A stretch of 24,320 nucleotides of DNA from Mesaphorura yosii. Its lineage: Eukaryota > Arthropoda > Collembola > Poduromorpha > Tullbergiidae. Positions 8,789 through 19,441 of this stretch are shown one piece after another (positions within the stretch are counted from its first letter, which is position 1; each line of letters starts with the position of its first letter). Location: assembly GCA_009869945.1 (NCBI GenBank), contig WIXG01000729.1, positions 1 through 24,320 of the forward strand, written 5' to 3'. The position numbers were made by a program, and so were the translations under genes. Under the pieces are notes generated by a model, which did not search any database, was not told the origin of the DNA, and worked only from the letters and a program-made list of their open reading frames with translations.

Positions 8789-10785
8789 TTAGTCCAATGA
8801 TTCATGACTGTACTTTGCACACGGGCCATTTGGGCACAGTCTGAACTCAAAGCCTGCACCTCGGGCGCTTCGAACTGCGGCGAGACACTCGGGTGAAAAG
8901 GAAACCTTTCCTTTGCCTCGAACTTCCTTCCACTCCAAAGTGAACCTTTGCAGACTTGGGCAGGCTGCCATCACACCATAGTAGCCGCTATAATCCGAGA
9001 AGTTGAATACCCGATCTCCTAGTGAGAGCGTAAGCTCCTGAAGGTGGACCAAGTCCCCCATTCCTGGCTTTGTCTTGTAATTGCAGAGACTGTCTCGAGC
9101 CTTCTCAGCAGAGCTGGAGCCAATCTCCTGACCCCGACTCAGGGTTTCGAGGCATGTGCGTGGCACTCCGGTCAAGTGCTCGTCGAGGTCCAGGTCGGAG
9201 ATCCAGAGGTACCGGGGGGACGTGAGGCGGGCCCTCTCCAAGGCTGGCCACGCCGTCCAGAGAGTATTGAACGTGTCTTCAGGCGAAGTCGAATTAGGGC
9301 ACGGTGTCAGCTCGCAACGGGTGACTGCGGGTAGCAGGGCTCCAACTTGGGTCAGGTTGAATGTTCCCAATTCGACATGAGTCACAGTTGGGTGGGCCAC
9401 TCGCTGCTTCAGGGTGGCTCCCTTCAGGTCAAATTCATGGTAGGTGTCCTCCAACACGAGCTTCTTTAACGCGGGAAAATTCGCCGCCATGGAACCTGTT
9501 TCGTAACCCACTTCGAAACGGAGGCCGTGGCGCTTTATTGCGAGCGTGTGCAGCTTGGGCATGCTGGGAAGGCAGACGGGGGAGACTGTCACCGTAGCCG
9601 GGTTTACTCCTCCCTCCTCCAAGTATTCGGACAACAAGGGGAAGAATTCGTCCATACAGATCGTCGGCTTCGGCTCCTTCTCCAGCCGAATCTTGAACCG
9701 GCAAAGTGTACCCGCTTGCAAGCTCAGAAAGGTGTATAGGAGGCGGGCGGTGTCTTCCGTGATTCTGTCTGGATGCAGGATTGAAGTGCTGAACTCCTCC
9801 AGCCGCATCGGGTCACGTTTCCGTGTTGTGAGGCTGAGGAGAATCTTCAGCTCGTCTGCATTCAGCTCATACATCTTCAGGCGACGAAGTGTGCCTACAT
9901 TCGCGGAGGTTTGCAGCGCTGTAAGCGCCGTGAGATTGTAATTTCGACCATCGACCTCAAGATACGTCAGTCCAACGGCGGCTCGGATGGTGCAAGTGAG
10001 TAGGTCATCGTACCACGGATGATTTGGTGTGTGTGTGATTCTAAAGACGGCTTTTTTGAGATGTGGGATTTCATTCAGTATGTTGGAAGGCGGAGGTGAA
10101 AGATCACCGGTGGACAATCCCGTACCGGTCGTGAACAGGAGCTCAGCCAGATTCGGCGCCAACCTGGCCACTCCGCCGCCGCAGATAATCTCTTTGAATT
10201 TTGCAGTAGCGTCTGAGTTTGGTCGAAATGCCCGGAGGAAGAGCGACTGTACCGAAGAGCCATAGTCTGAAAAGAATTCGTCCACCTGGTGCCCTGCAAG
10301 CACGCAAACTTGGTATCTGGAGAAGGGGAGATCCCTACTGTGCTTCATTGTCTCCATAAAGTCGCCTATGTACCGCCAGGGGTTGTTGCTAAAGATGATG
10401 AGGCCCTCCATCTTTGGGTAACTATACAGTCTCACGGGTATGTGTCTTGCCCTGATATGGGGGATGAAGACCGAGTTCCAGAATGTGCATGTGAGCCGGA
10501 GTGGAGCCAGATCAGACGGTGACAGATAGCTGGCCACGAGCTGTAGCACCTGGAACAGGGAAATAAATAATTGTCAGCAGTGGAGTGTACGGTCATGGAC
10601 AGGATACAAGCAAGGAGCACAAGGGCAAGGATACACTATATAACCTATACCTCTCTAATTCGAAAAGCCACCACAGCACGAATCGGGCCCTGGCGTTCGC
10701 AGTGCTGACACGGTTGAGCACGAGGTTCCTGGTCCTCCAGGCCCGTTTCAGCACCAGGAGTGTCGATATCCGTGTCCATATCCAT
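8789..10785 (-). CDS. F-box / leucine-rich-repeat-like protein, two exons, 631 aa
   Basis: Exon 1 runs 10785-10651 (45 codons, starting MDMDTDIDTP) and exon 2 runs 10549-8789; the 101-bp intron has GTATAGG and TTCCAG ends and is phase 0. The long ORF seems to start with GTG at 10549, but that GTG directly follows an acceptor, so it is an internal Val. Residues about 44-80 (REVLQLVASYLSPSDL, LRLTCTFWNSVF) match the F-box, which binds Skp1 in SCF ubiquitin ligases. The rest is a long series of Leu-spaced segments (TYLEVDGRNYNL, LRRLKMYELNADELKILLSL, LHTLAIKRH, FPALKKLVLED, VTHVELGTFNL, LQELTLSL) typical of diverged LRRs that select a substrate. An acidic N-terminus has a Cx2C pair (QPCQHCERQ). 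Substrate unknown. A broken paralog lies downstream, so the family is duplicating locally. Confidence 0.75.
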
Positions 10786-11791
10786 GATGTTGAGTCTGTG
10801 GAATGGATGCACTGTGTGTGTGAGTGTGAGGCTGTCAAATAGTAAAGTTTCAAAAGGAGTTTAAGTGTGAACTGACAAAAATCGGAGTCGCAGTCGTCGC
10901 AGTGTCGATTCAAATTCAGATAAAACCGTGTCCGCGAATTCCTTCCTCGTGAGGAAAGGATAAATTCGAAATAATTCCACTTTGTTCCTCTCAGAATTCT
11001 GCTTACTGATAGTATGCATGAGGAAAGTTATCTTGTAAATTCAGTGGCACATTTCTATGAATTTTGGACAAAGATTCGCAAACTGCAGAAGTCACAATCC
11101 TTGAACTGACGATGAGAATGGCTCAATAAACATTTAGTTAATCACGAATTTAGGTCCATAAATTTTCTTGTGAGTTGGAACATTTTCATTCTTTCGTTGT
11201 GTTTACAATTTTACAATTCTCTCGTTCGTTCGTTTGTTGTCTCTGTTTGTATTTCTGTATCAATTGGCTTGGCACAATCAGTACAATCGTGGTACAAGTC
11301 TTTGAAAGCATTCGTCCACACCCAAGCCCGTTCTTTGTGAGGACCTGCATGATTGCCGTGGAGCAGGCTCACGGCATGTGTGGCGGAAGAATTCTGCTGC
11401 TGGAGTACTATCTTAACCTTGGGAAAGTACTTGGAAACCAACAACAGGGGGAATTCACTGACTGGGTTAGCTGCCCGAAATGTTTTGCAATCTGCGGAAT
11501 TCAGACGCAAGTGCAAGAGGACCAATGGGATTGTTAACGGGTAAAGATTTTTCGTCCAAAGCATATCACTAATGCGCACAAATTATGTGCTTATTACAGT
11601 TGATGACACAGCGATCAACAACGTAAAATTCCGTTGCTGCAAGCTGCCTATTGCCTGTAACTGTGAAACATAGAAAGTATTGATGAAGAATATTAGTACT
11701 TCAATCATTCAGATTCAGGCGAGTTTAATAAAATAGTCTTTAGTCTTGGCATTGCAGTCGGTTCGAATTTAAACACATTAATTCGCACGGG
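10786..11791. other. About 1 kb between divergent/tandem genes, no supported gene
   Basis: Holds the 5' flank of the F-box gene and the 3' flank of the fucosyltransferase. Overlapping open frames of 120 and 122 codons (11175-11537 + and 11211-11579 -) have no recognisable domain, no membrane or signal pattern that persists and no conservation I can see. Confidence 0.4.
11724..11729 (-). terminator. ATTAAA poly(A) signal candidate for the fucosyltransferase
   Basis: Minus-strand ATTAAA about 65 bp past the stop codon at 11792-11794. Confidence 0.3.
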
Positions 11792-13276
11792 TCACCACTT
11801 GTAATTAAACTTCTTATCTTCCCATCCTTCGTACTCAAACTTGGGTTTCGGCTCGCACGCTGGCTCGGGCTTGGCACCTACCTCGCCCGTGCTCGGGGCG
11901 CTGATCCACCAAGCTCGAATGTCGCCGTACGACTTGCGCTGGCGCTCGTCAGACCCCTGCCTTTGCCTCTGCCTGAGCCTGCTGCAAAGGGCGCACCAGC
12001 CTACCGCCTGCGACACGCTGACGCTGTATGCCTCCTTCCACCGGAAGTGCTGCAGATACTCCTTTGGATTGTCGTCCAGCCACTGCAGGTGCTTCGCCAG
12101 CTCCTTCGGAGAGTCAAAGTCCCGGGAGTTGATGTACGAACTGGGAGGCGCCCCCGTCACCCGCCCGTAGTCGGCGCCGCCGTACACGACAGGCACGATG
12201 TCGTGCTGGAGGGCCATGAAAAACTTCTCCGTCACGTAGTCGGAGCACAGCGAGTTCTCGAACGACAGGTAAAACTTGTGACTCCGTGCGAGCGTCTCGT
12301 GGCAGGCCCCGAATTGAGCGAATCTACAGGCCATCGTGGTGCAGCGGTCGATGCCGTCAGACGCCCCGCAGGTGACGTTGACGCTGCAGTGCCCAAACAC
12401 GTCCACGTCGACGTAATGCTGAAGTGTGCGGATGAGCGACTCGCGGCGAGAAGGCGTGTTGCAGTGCGACACCAACACGGCGGCCAGGCGACTCTTGTTC
12501 GCGATGAGAGCACGGAGCCTGACGTCGGGTTCCCAGGCGGAGTCAGCGTCGGCCTCCTGCCCCTGTCCGTGTTTTGTAATGACTCCGTACGGGTAGGGCA
12601 CGTCCGAGTCCTGCCTGTACGTGAATGTCCAGTTGAACATGTGTCCGTACTTTTCCAGATGGTTTTCGGGCATGTCGGAGTGCTGCGGCGATTCGATCAA
12701 GAAGAAGATCCAGAGCTGGTCGGGGTGGCGGCGTTTGGGAAGCTTGTCCCTGCATTAAGATGGTACCAGATCAGTTGTAAATGCCTGTAAAAATCAGGCG
12801 CGGGACAGGGAGACTTACCACTCAAGATTCCGCACGTGGAACACAATCGCATCGTCGTCGCGGAGCTCCTCCGTGGTGTTGACGTACACAATGTCACATT
12901 TCACGCCCGCGCTCTCCCCGGCGCACTCGTCCCAGAGCCCCGGCTCCACGCCGGCGCCGGAGTAGTCGTAGTCTTCGTAGAATTTTGTCCAGAGCACAAT
13001 TCGGGATGTTCCCGACGTCGACGATGCGGGCTCGTCAGTCTCAGTTCCAGCCTGCTCCTGCTGCTGTGGCTGTGCCCAACCGCCCCACGCCCACGCCAGC
13101 GACCGGGGTCGGGCGTCGGAGGCTTTCAGCGCGAGTGTGTGGGAGATGTCTTCGAGAATGTTAAACTGGAGTGCGACGAGGAGAACGACAAAGAGAAGGA
13201 GGGCAAGCAGGAAGCTTCTGCTTCTGAGCTCGAGCCGAGGCCAAGACCAGCTGGTTACCTCGAGCGGCTTCTTCAT
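11792..13276 (-). CDS. Alpha-1,3-fucosyltransferase (GT10), two exons, 471 aa
   Basis: Exon 1 is 13276-12819 and exon 2 is 12749-11792; the 69-bp intron (GTAAGT/GCAG) splits a Trp codon and rejoins as HVRNLEW-DKLPKRRHPDQL. The product is a type II Golgi protein: short basic tail, anchor near residues 20-40 (FLLALLLFVVLLVALQF), low-complexity stem to about 90, then the catalytic domain. Diagnostic GT10 features are FNWTFTYRQDSDVPYPYG (191-208), FYLSFENS (312-319) and YVTEKFF...VPVVYGG (324-344), the GDP-fucose-binding alpha-1,3 motif, with a CxxC (405-408) near the end. Such enzymes move fucose from GDP-fucose to GlcNAc of N-glycans or glycolipids; core versus antenna specificity cannot be told here. 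ATG 13276 has A at -3. The frame is open upstream for 144 more codons to another ATG at 13708. The C-terminus has a 60-aa charged tail after the domain. Confidence 0.88.
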
Positions 13277-13499
13277 TTCTCTCCGGACCGTCGTATGCAA
13301 ATGACGATCGTCGCTCGTGGTCGTGCGTGCCCGTGCCTCTTCTCTGCTCTGCTGCGCAGCACAGGTGAGAACGTGGACGTGACCGTGAAGTTTATCTGCG
13401 ATTTCATTCACGAACACGAACGCAGAAGGAGCAGACAGACAGGACAAATTGTGCCAGAGATGACGAGAGCTGTATAGCGTACGAATGATTGTGCGAATC

Positions 13500-14279
13500 T
13501 CAAATGGGTAAATGAAAAGATAACCTGAGCTGACAAACTGGGTCAGTCTGTCGATCGATTGATTCAGTATTTGAAATGGAGTAATACAGTATTTCGCATT
13601 TCGCAATGTACTGATTAGCCGATTGCTGAATTGTAAATTTGCAATTTGTGATTTGTGATTTGTTTTTGCACCTGTGCCAGACCCCGGCCTTGGCTCAATC
13701 TTCTGCATTCTGCTCTCCTATGATCATCTCTTCTCTTCTCTGCTTCAGTGAACGCTAACAACCTGCATCTGCCTTCCGTGAAATCCGCCACGGTTCAGTG
13801 AAGCCGTTGCATTGCACCGCATGGGAATAGAAAAGCAAAGGTAAAGCGACTGAAACAACGACCCGGCGAGGAGACAGACGAGAAGAAACGTGCTTTACTG
13901 CTGAATTGTTGACATTTGATGAACGGATACGTGAATTGATAAGAATACACTAAAAATGCGCAATAAATACATTGTACGCTGTGAGACTCCATGCGATTGC
14001 AATGCAAAATGAGTTTTTCTTGGAATATGATACGCCAGACACACCATACGTGGAGGCATCGACCGGCGCACACACTTGGACACAAACACGAGCTGGAAAT
14101 GAATGACTTTATTGCCCATTTCCAGCTTGAATTAATTACATGTCCCGTGTAAAGGAGTATGAATCCGAGTCTTTGTTCATAACATTTAAATGAGTTACGT
14201 CTTCGTGTTGTCATTGTGCTGTGCACGAGGCTTCGCCCTGTTGTCTTTACGTAAGACGAGCATTGCCGTTTACGAGAAG
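13500..14279. other. 5' flank of the fucosyltransferase, no gene seen
   Basis: Open frames here (for example 13795-14226 minus, 143 codons) show no domain and are shadows or chance. A pyrimidine-rich stretch lies near 13715-13745. Confidence 0.35.
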
Positions 14280-15310
14280 CGAAGGGGAGAGGCTGAGCAG
14301 CAGCAGTAGCAGAGTGCGAGAGTTCATTTTCTGCTGTCGTAGCGAGCAGTCAGAAATTGCAGCGAGCAGTTACCATTCCGACAGGCAGTGTCAGTAGCAG
14401 CAGCAGTAGTTTTCTTGAGAATAAAGATAATAATTCAGTGTCCAGTTAAATCACCCATTTACGAGTCCAATCATTTCGTCCATTGTTGTCTAGCACCGAA
14501 GACCGTGTCCGGACCGAATTGCAGCACCGAAGCCGCACTCGCAATTCGGATCTTTCAGTTTTCATCATGTCGCACCGCATTTGCATTCTGTTCACACACG
14601 CAGCAGCAACAACACCCCATTTTACAAGATGTGGAGTAACCTTCTTGACCTTATCTGGCGCGAGTCAGCCCCCACGCCCCATTAATTAGCCCGCAGTCCC
14701 CGCATTCGGTTCTTGAGCGTAAACGTGTACTTTTCCTTTGTAAGGTGTTGGCGTCTTTTCTTTGTCATTACTTGTAGTTCAGTAAGAGAGTCGCGCATTG
14801 AGATTAGCATAAGTCAGTCGCTCGCTCGCATTCCCAGTCAGTCAAGTCAGGTTGAGTTCGCATCTTTTTCGTTTCCTTACCGTGTCTTTCGTTGTCATTG
14901 CTCATTTTCGTCGTACTTTGGAATTAAAAATAGACTTCTTATGCAGTAATCCTCGTGATCCACGCAGAGTCGCAAACCCAAGCCTAATCGAGTCCCTTAT
15001 CTCTTCGTTCCCTTGTACTATTAGTTTTTTCTTGCCTTTCGTGCAGTTCAGCGCACATTCGACTTCTAATTAGCATCTTTCGTGAGTAATCGTCAAGTTT
15101 GGTCCAGTGCATCAACAAATCAATTAAGTCCCCGTCAATTAAGTTAACATTGCTCAGCCCTCTTTCGTTCTTTCTTTATCTCTTTTGCGCTGCGCGAGCT
15201 AAGCCAGAGTTTTTCTGTCGCGTTATCAGCGAGGACTGCACAGGCGACCAAATAAAAGACTGATTGTCTCATCGCCTGCTTGCTCGAATTTAACAGTTGT
15301 TTACATGTTT
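14280..15310 (+). repeat. LTR-like noncoding stretch
   Basis: About 1 kb without coding potential on either strand but with long-terminal-repeat character. It has CAG/AGTC-rich blocks (14295-14410, 14780-14850), direct repeats such as AGCACCGAAG near 14490 and 14525, and AATAAA at 15251-15256 followed by a T/G-rich segment. It lies 200 bp before a retrotransposon integrase remnant on the same strand. I cannot find its partner copy, a clean TG...CA boundary or a primer-binding site, so this is a suggestion only; a 5' leader of an unseen gene is the alternative. Confidence 0.22.
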
Positions 15311-15499
15311 TGTCCCTTTCTGCGTATAAATCAGAGATAAATGGTAAATTTGAGCAAATCAAAGCCGCACACTTGCATTGAAGGTTGAATTTGTTTACAT
15401 TTTGGTACAGAAGAGTCAAGCTAAGGTACAAAGGGCAGAGTCCTTGTGCTATTGCATTGAGAGTTGGTAGCTATTTGCTAATACTTGCAAAATTAAAAC

Positions 15500-15930
15500 C
15501 CGGAGTGTATAGTCAAGTTACGAATTCATGCCCCCACACAATTTTCAATTTGAATTTGGTAGAATTCTTGAGCAAGTACCACATAACGCTAAATTGCATA
15601 ACCGCTAACAATCATCAAGCGAACGGAGTTGTCGGAAAGGTAAATGACGCTTCAAAGCGCATATTTGAAAAATACATCAATGACAAACAGAATGATTAAG
15701 ATGAAATGGTCGGTCCGTGCAACCTTGCAATCAATTCCGCAGTCCACTCGGTGTCAAAGTTCACCCCGTATTACTTGGTACATGGTAGAGAACCTTACAT
15801 GTATTGCGACGCTATGCTAAGCCCAGATGTATCAAGGTACGATGACGAAGATCATGACCTTCAAAGACAGATAGACACTGTCTGTCATTGTACTGTCTCT
15901 GGTCAGCGTTTCCGCTTCACTAAACTTTAA
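15500..15930 (+). pseudogene. LTR-retrotransposon integrase remnant (Ty3/Gypsy-like)
   Basis: One + strand frame, broken once by TAA at 15697-15699 and resuming in the same frame, reads as the second half of an integrase core: FNLNLVEFLSKYHI, the HQANG block, then NLAINSAVHS and TPYYLVHGREP, the stretch before the integrase C-terminal part. In this family NG is followed within a few residues by the third catalytic acid; here the position holds Gly (GGA at 15639-15641), so the active-site Glu seems lost. The first half of the core, reverse transcriptase and gag are absent. This is an old, dead copy. Clade is inferred from the pattern only. Confidence 0.7.
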
Positions 15931-16135
15931 TTCACAGAATCCGATGTGAAAGTGAATCTCAAAAAGAAAAGGAAAATCTATAAAATAAAGAATAAGATCT
16001 ATTTGTAAAACACGCATTTTATAAAATTAATTCAGCTGTTTTTGCTTTGCTTTGCCAATTAAGTTGTTTTCGACGACACAATTCCAGCCGGCAGTTCTAA
16101 AGCCGTCAAAATTGATCCGATTTAATTACAAATAA

Positions 16136-16141
16136 TTTATT
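16136..16141 (-). terminator. AATAAA poly(A) signal for the chemoreceptor gene
   Basis: Minus-strand AATAAA lies 20 bp after the stop codon at 16161-16163, a close and typical placement. Confidence 0.5.
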
Positions 16142-16160
16142 AGCCTCAACACAAACACAT

Positions 16161-17751
16161 TTATGTACGTGGTTTAAACGGGAACGCTGACAGCAGGTCC
16201 ACACTTTTGCCAATAATTTCTTGCCAGAGGGTGAGCGCAGCCATCTCGTCAAAAAAGTACAAGTTCCCTGCGTACACTTTTATAGAGCGTAGAGTACGCA
16301 GGCTTCTTCGCTCAATTTGCCAATCCAGACTACGATCGCCACGCCCTCTGCCACCGATGTACTCATAGCGCCACCTGTTCAGGAGTTCCACGGCCTGCAC
16401 GCAAGCCTGGCCGAAGAAATTAAAGAGGAAGGTCATCGTCGATCCACCCGATGTAAGGATGAGGATGGCCGGGACCCGCTCCGCGATGGACCCGCCGTAG
16501 CCGATCAGGAAGTAGAGCCAGAAGGAGAGACCCGCGATCGTCACAAACTGGACCACGACAAGCAGATTGGTCATCAAGCTCAGAACCATGCCAGACAAGA
16601 GATACATTCCTTGGTACATTCTCATTGTATTTCGAGGGTGGCGGAGGAGTCCTTGTGTAGTTTGACTTGCGGGGCTCTCAAGAACCGCTTGGGATGGCCT
16701 GTATCGCCGTGGAAATAAAATAAAATTTGAATCCGGCTCAGACACAGTCACAGTATTATTAACCAATACTTACATGAACTTGTACCCTATCGTGTGCCCG
16801 TAGTAACAACCCATCGTTTCCAGGAGCACGCACATTGTATGTGCCCACCACACAATGCATTCCACCACGTATACGTACACTGGGCAACAGATAGCGACAA
16901 GAAACACTTTTACCCAGTAAGGAACTGGGCCCAGCAACATGGTCGTCTCGAATGGGCGAAAGAGCTCAAGGGTGACACGGAGACTTGCGCCCCAGGCGGG
17001 TAAGTACAGTAAGCAAAAGAGGGGTTGAACAATCCATTTGACTACAAGAAACTGATAGCGTAACATTTGTCGCAATCCTCGTCCACGGATTTTATCATCT
17101 TCAATTTCATCCTTCGGAATTGGGTCAAATCCTGGCCAAGCGTAGGGGCAACATGAGACAACATAATGTGACATTAAAAATGGATAAGCAAGTTTCAGGA
17201 TCGTGTTTCTTAGAAACTGCGCTCAGGAGTGAATCGGCCGGAAAAAAACAAGCCTGGTACAAAACAGCCGGAAAAAATATGCTCCAGATATTTCCAGTTC
17301 TTCGGACCTCTTTCGTATCAGGTCTGTTTCTCCGGCCAATTTATACCGGCTTACCGTCGAATGTTTCACTTAGGGCAATGATGGCATTAATGGCACACAC
17401 GAGTTCAGAGCGATGACGCAGCAGATGTTGGTGCAGGTAAATGAAAAATGTTAGAGCAGCTATCGCAAAGAGGAGGAACAACCGATACGAGTCGTGTACA
17501 ATATCCCACTGCTTGATGCAAACGTACGCGTTGGCTGTGACAATCATCGTGGCGCCACCCACGACAATCTGATTTAGGGCTGCGTGCCAATAAAATAATC
17601 GCGAATGGGGCAATTTGAACCTCCGTTTTTTAACATTCACTGTCAAGGGCACGAGCCCAAGTCTGACGCTGATTGTCATTGAGTCGTGTAAAATTGCTAC
17701 AGTTTCGTCTTCAAAGAGATGAATCATTTTGGCTGCACTATGGGGAATCAT
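16161..17751 (-). CDS. 7TM chemoreceptor-like protein (gustatory receptor type), three exons, 430 aa
   Basis: Exons 17751-17355, 17131-16774 and 16698-16161 join in frame (phases 1 and 2) with GTAAGC/CCAG and GTAAGT/ACAG borders, giving 430 aa. ATG 17751 has AGAA before it. Helices are visible at about 53-77 and 88-106 (exon 1), two or three in exon 2 (FLVVKWIVQPLFCLLYLPAW, VPYWVKVFLVAICCPVYVYV) and three in exon 3 (MYLLSGMVLSLMTNLLVVVQ, FWLYFLIGYGGSI, ILILTSGGSTMTFLFNFF). The C-terminus (LRTLRSIKVYAGNLYFFDE, then LTLWQEIIGKSVDLL) has the spacing of arthropod Gr C-termini and parallels the other receptors in this window. Introns of 223 and 75 bp. Intact frame and good signals suggest function as a membrane chemosensory channel; ligand unknown. 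The Gr assignment is by architecture and local similarity, not by a diagnostic motif I could verify. Confidence 0.65.
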
Positions 17752-17759
17752 TTCTTAGG

Positions 17760-18590
17760 ATAAGATTGATGTTCAACCTTGATTTGGAAAATACTTTTAC
17801 TGCACTGATACTTTTCAAATCTTTTTCAAACTCTACTGTGATATTTGCACGTGCTCCTCAACCTTCCTATTCACTTTTGACCGTACCAAGGATGAAAAGC
17901 AAGTAAGCACTTAATAATAGCATTATTGGCAATTATGCGAATTTTTCAATTTCATTTTTAGAATAGAACTTTAAAATGAAGCAAAAACGTTCCGCAAATG
18001 TTGTCCATTAGGTACATTAGGTCATGAAATGTTCAAGCTCACCTTTGGACCCTTTTATAACTTAAATTTTTAATGAACCAATACGCCTAATGGAAATTTA
18101 GTTCAATTCACTTTTTTGGCAATTAATAATTTTAATTTCGCGTGTCCAAAATCTGGTGATCTGAAGCCCCACAGGTTCACGTTGGCAATTCTATGCATGC
18201 TGACGTCGCTGGCGAATAAATAGGAATGAATTCGCCAAATGGAGTTTGAGCAATCTTATTAGTATCTCCAAAAACCAAAAAGACATGGCAACATGAATTT
18301 TAATGTCTGATCAAGAAATTGTTTGTTTCCTGTCCTCTTGCAATTTTCATACAAAATAGGTGGATAATACCTCAACAGAGCACAAACTGTGTGCAAAATT
18401 TCGCACGGCGGCACTCAGCACATTTTGCAATGCCTCCATGTTATGAAAATGCAGGGATACAATGGAAATGCTCGAACTCGAACTCCGTTCTCAAAACTGT
18501 AAGTCTTTTCACAAAAAGGCAAGTCAATTTATTTACAATATAAAAGGTATAAATCAGCCAACATCATACAGACATAAAAATGAGATAATG
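17760..18590. other. AT-rich intergenic stretch, no gene seen
   Basis: Short open frames only. Sequence is AT-rich and homopolymer-rich, with no repeat of note. Confidence 0.4.
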
Positions 18591-18892
18591 ATAAGCACAC
18601 AAAATGACATAATCCCTCTCGTCTTCTCGCATAAGATTAAGACATAAAATGAATGAAATTATTTTATAAACAAACACAAAGAACTCAACTTTCTTGAGAA
18701 GCTTCTTGTCGTCCCTGTCAGCTGAAAGAGGAAACTCTGGAAACGAGCTGCAAGTCTCGTCCCCCTATGACAGGCTCATCCGGATACTGGGCCAATCTCA
18801 CCGAAAGCACGGCCGAGAACGTAGAGCAGTGTCGCCATTGCGGTTCAGAACAGCAGCTGTTCAGGCACCGCCTCTCGTCTACGCTCACTCAC

Positions 18893-19210
18893 TTGTGTGC
18901 CAGCGAATGAGAACGTCTCCTGCAGCCGTGGGATGACGCCCCCAGGAAGCAGATAGAAGCCGCGGCGGAACAAGTCGGACGCCAAGTACGCGCTTAACAC
19001 GATCTGGTCAATGAGGGCGTTGGAAAGCAAGGGCCCGGGCGCCCGATGGGGCGCGAGAGCACATAATATGCGCGGGACCCCGACGAACAAGTACACCATG
19101 AACGCCACGCAGTGCAGAAGGCCCAGCACGCGGAACCCCGTCGCCAGAAGGCGTCGACCGAGTCGTGTTCCGGCGCGAGCCTCGAGCCTGACAGGCAGGC
19201 ACCCGCACAT
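18893..19210 (-). CDS. First exon of a chemoreceptor-like gene (rest not found)
   Basis: From ATG 19210 a 106-codon frame runs to a strong donor, CAA|GTGAGT, at 18892. It holds two likely helices (RVLGLLHCVAFMVYLFVGV, residues about 28-46, and NALIDQIVLSAYLASDLF) and ends in VIPRLQETFSFAG, which parallels AIIALSETFDG at the end of exon 1 of the receptor at 17355; both end at a splice donor. GC content is much higher than its surroundings. A following exon is not clear: an open minus-strand stretch near 18740-18590 (DDKKLLKKVEFFVFVYKII) looks like a charged loop plus helix and could be a diverged exon 2, but its frame does not fit a visible acceptor and it stops after about 50 codons. So this may be a truncated gene or pseudogene. 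Confidence 0.45.
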
Positions 19211-19411
19211 TCTGGACGTGGACTACAACGTTGTCGCAGTCGTCCTCCTTCAATATAGTGTCATTCTTTTTCTTGCTGAGAGCTTCGGAGAAGACGGAAG
19301 GTTTTACGCCAAATGGTACAACGGAACAAATTCTGACATTGCTTCGTGAACAAATATAAGTAATACAAACAAAAACAAAGTTGCGTGTAAGTGGAAAAAT
19401 TCAAAATTGAC

Positions 19412-19417
19412 TTTAAT
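19412..19417 (-). terminator. ATTAAA poly(A) signal for the sugar transporter
   Basis: Minus-strand ATTAAA 25 bp after the stop codon at 19442-19444. Confidence 0.4.
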
Positions 19418-19441
19418 TTCCGAGTTCATATCGCATTACAG

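Noticed and set aside
9044..10522. Many plus-strand open frames over the F-box gene
   Set aside because: They are shadows of the GC-rich coding strand and show no domain.
8789..10549. Using the GTG at 10549 as the start of the F-box protein
   Set aside because: It follows TTCCAG directly and the F-box begins there; an upstream ATG exon with a matching donor exists at 10785-10651.
11175..11579. Overlapping 120- and 122-codon frames
   Set aside because: No domain, no splice partner, no start context; likely chance.
11963..12790. 275-codon plus-strand frame over the fucosyltransferase
   Set aside because: Antisense shadow; the minus strand carries clear GT10 motifs.
13795..14226. 143-codon minus-strand frame
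   Set aside because: Composition is like noncoding flank, with no recognisable segment.
17135..17354. Repeated GCCGGAAAAA and inverted TTTCTCCGGCC inside a receptor intron as a small inverted-repeat element
   Set aside because: Arms are about 10 bp, there is no target duplication, and the intron is only 223 bp.
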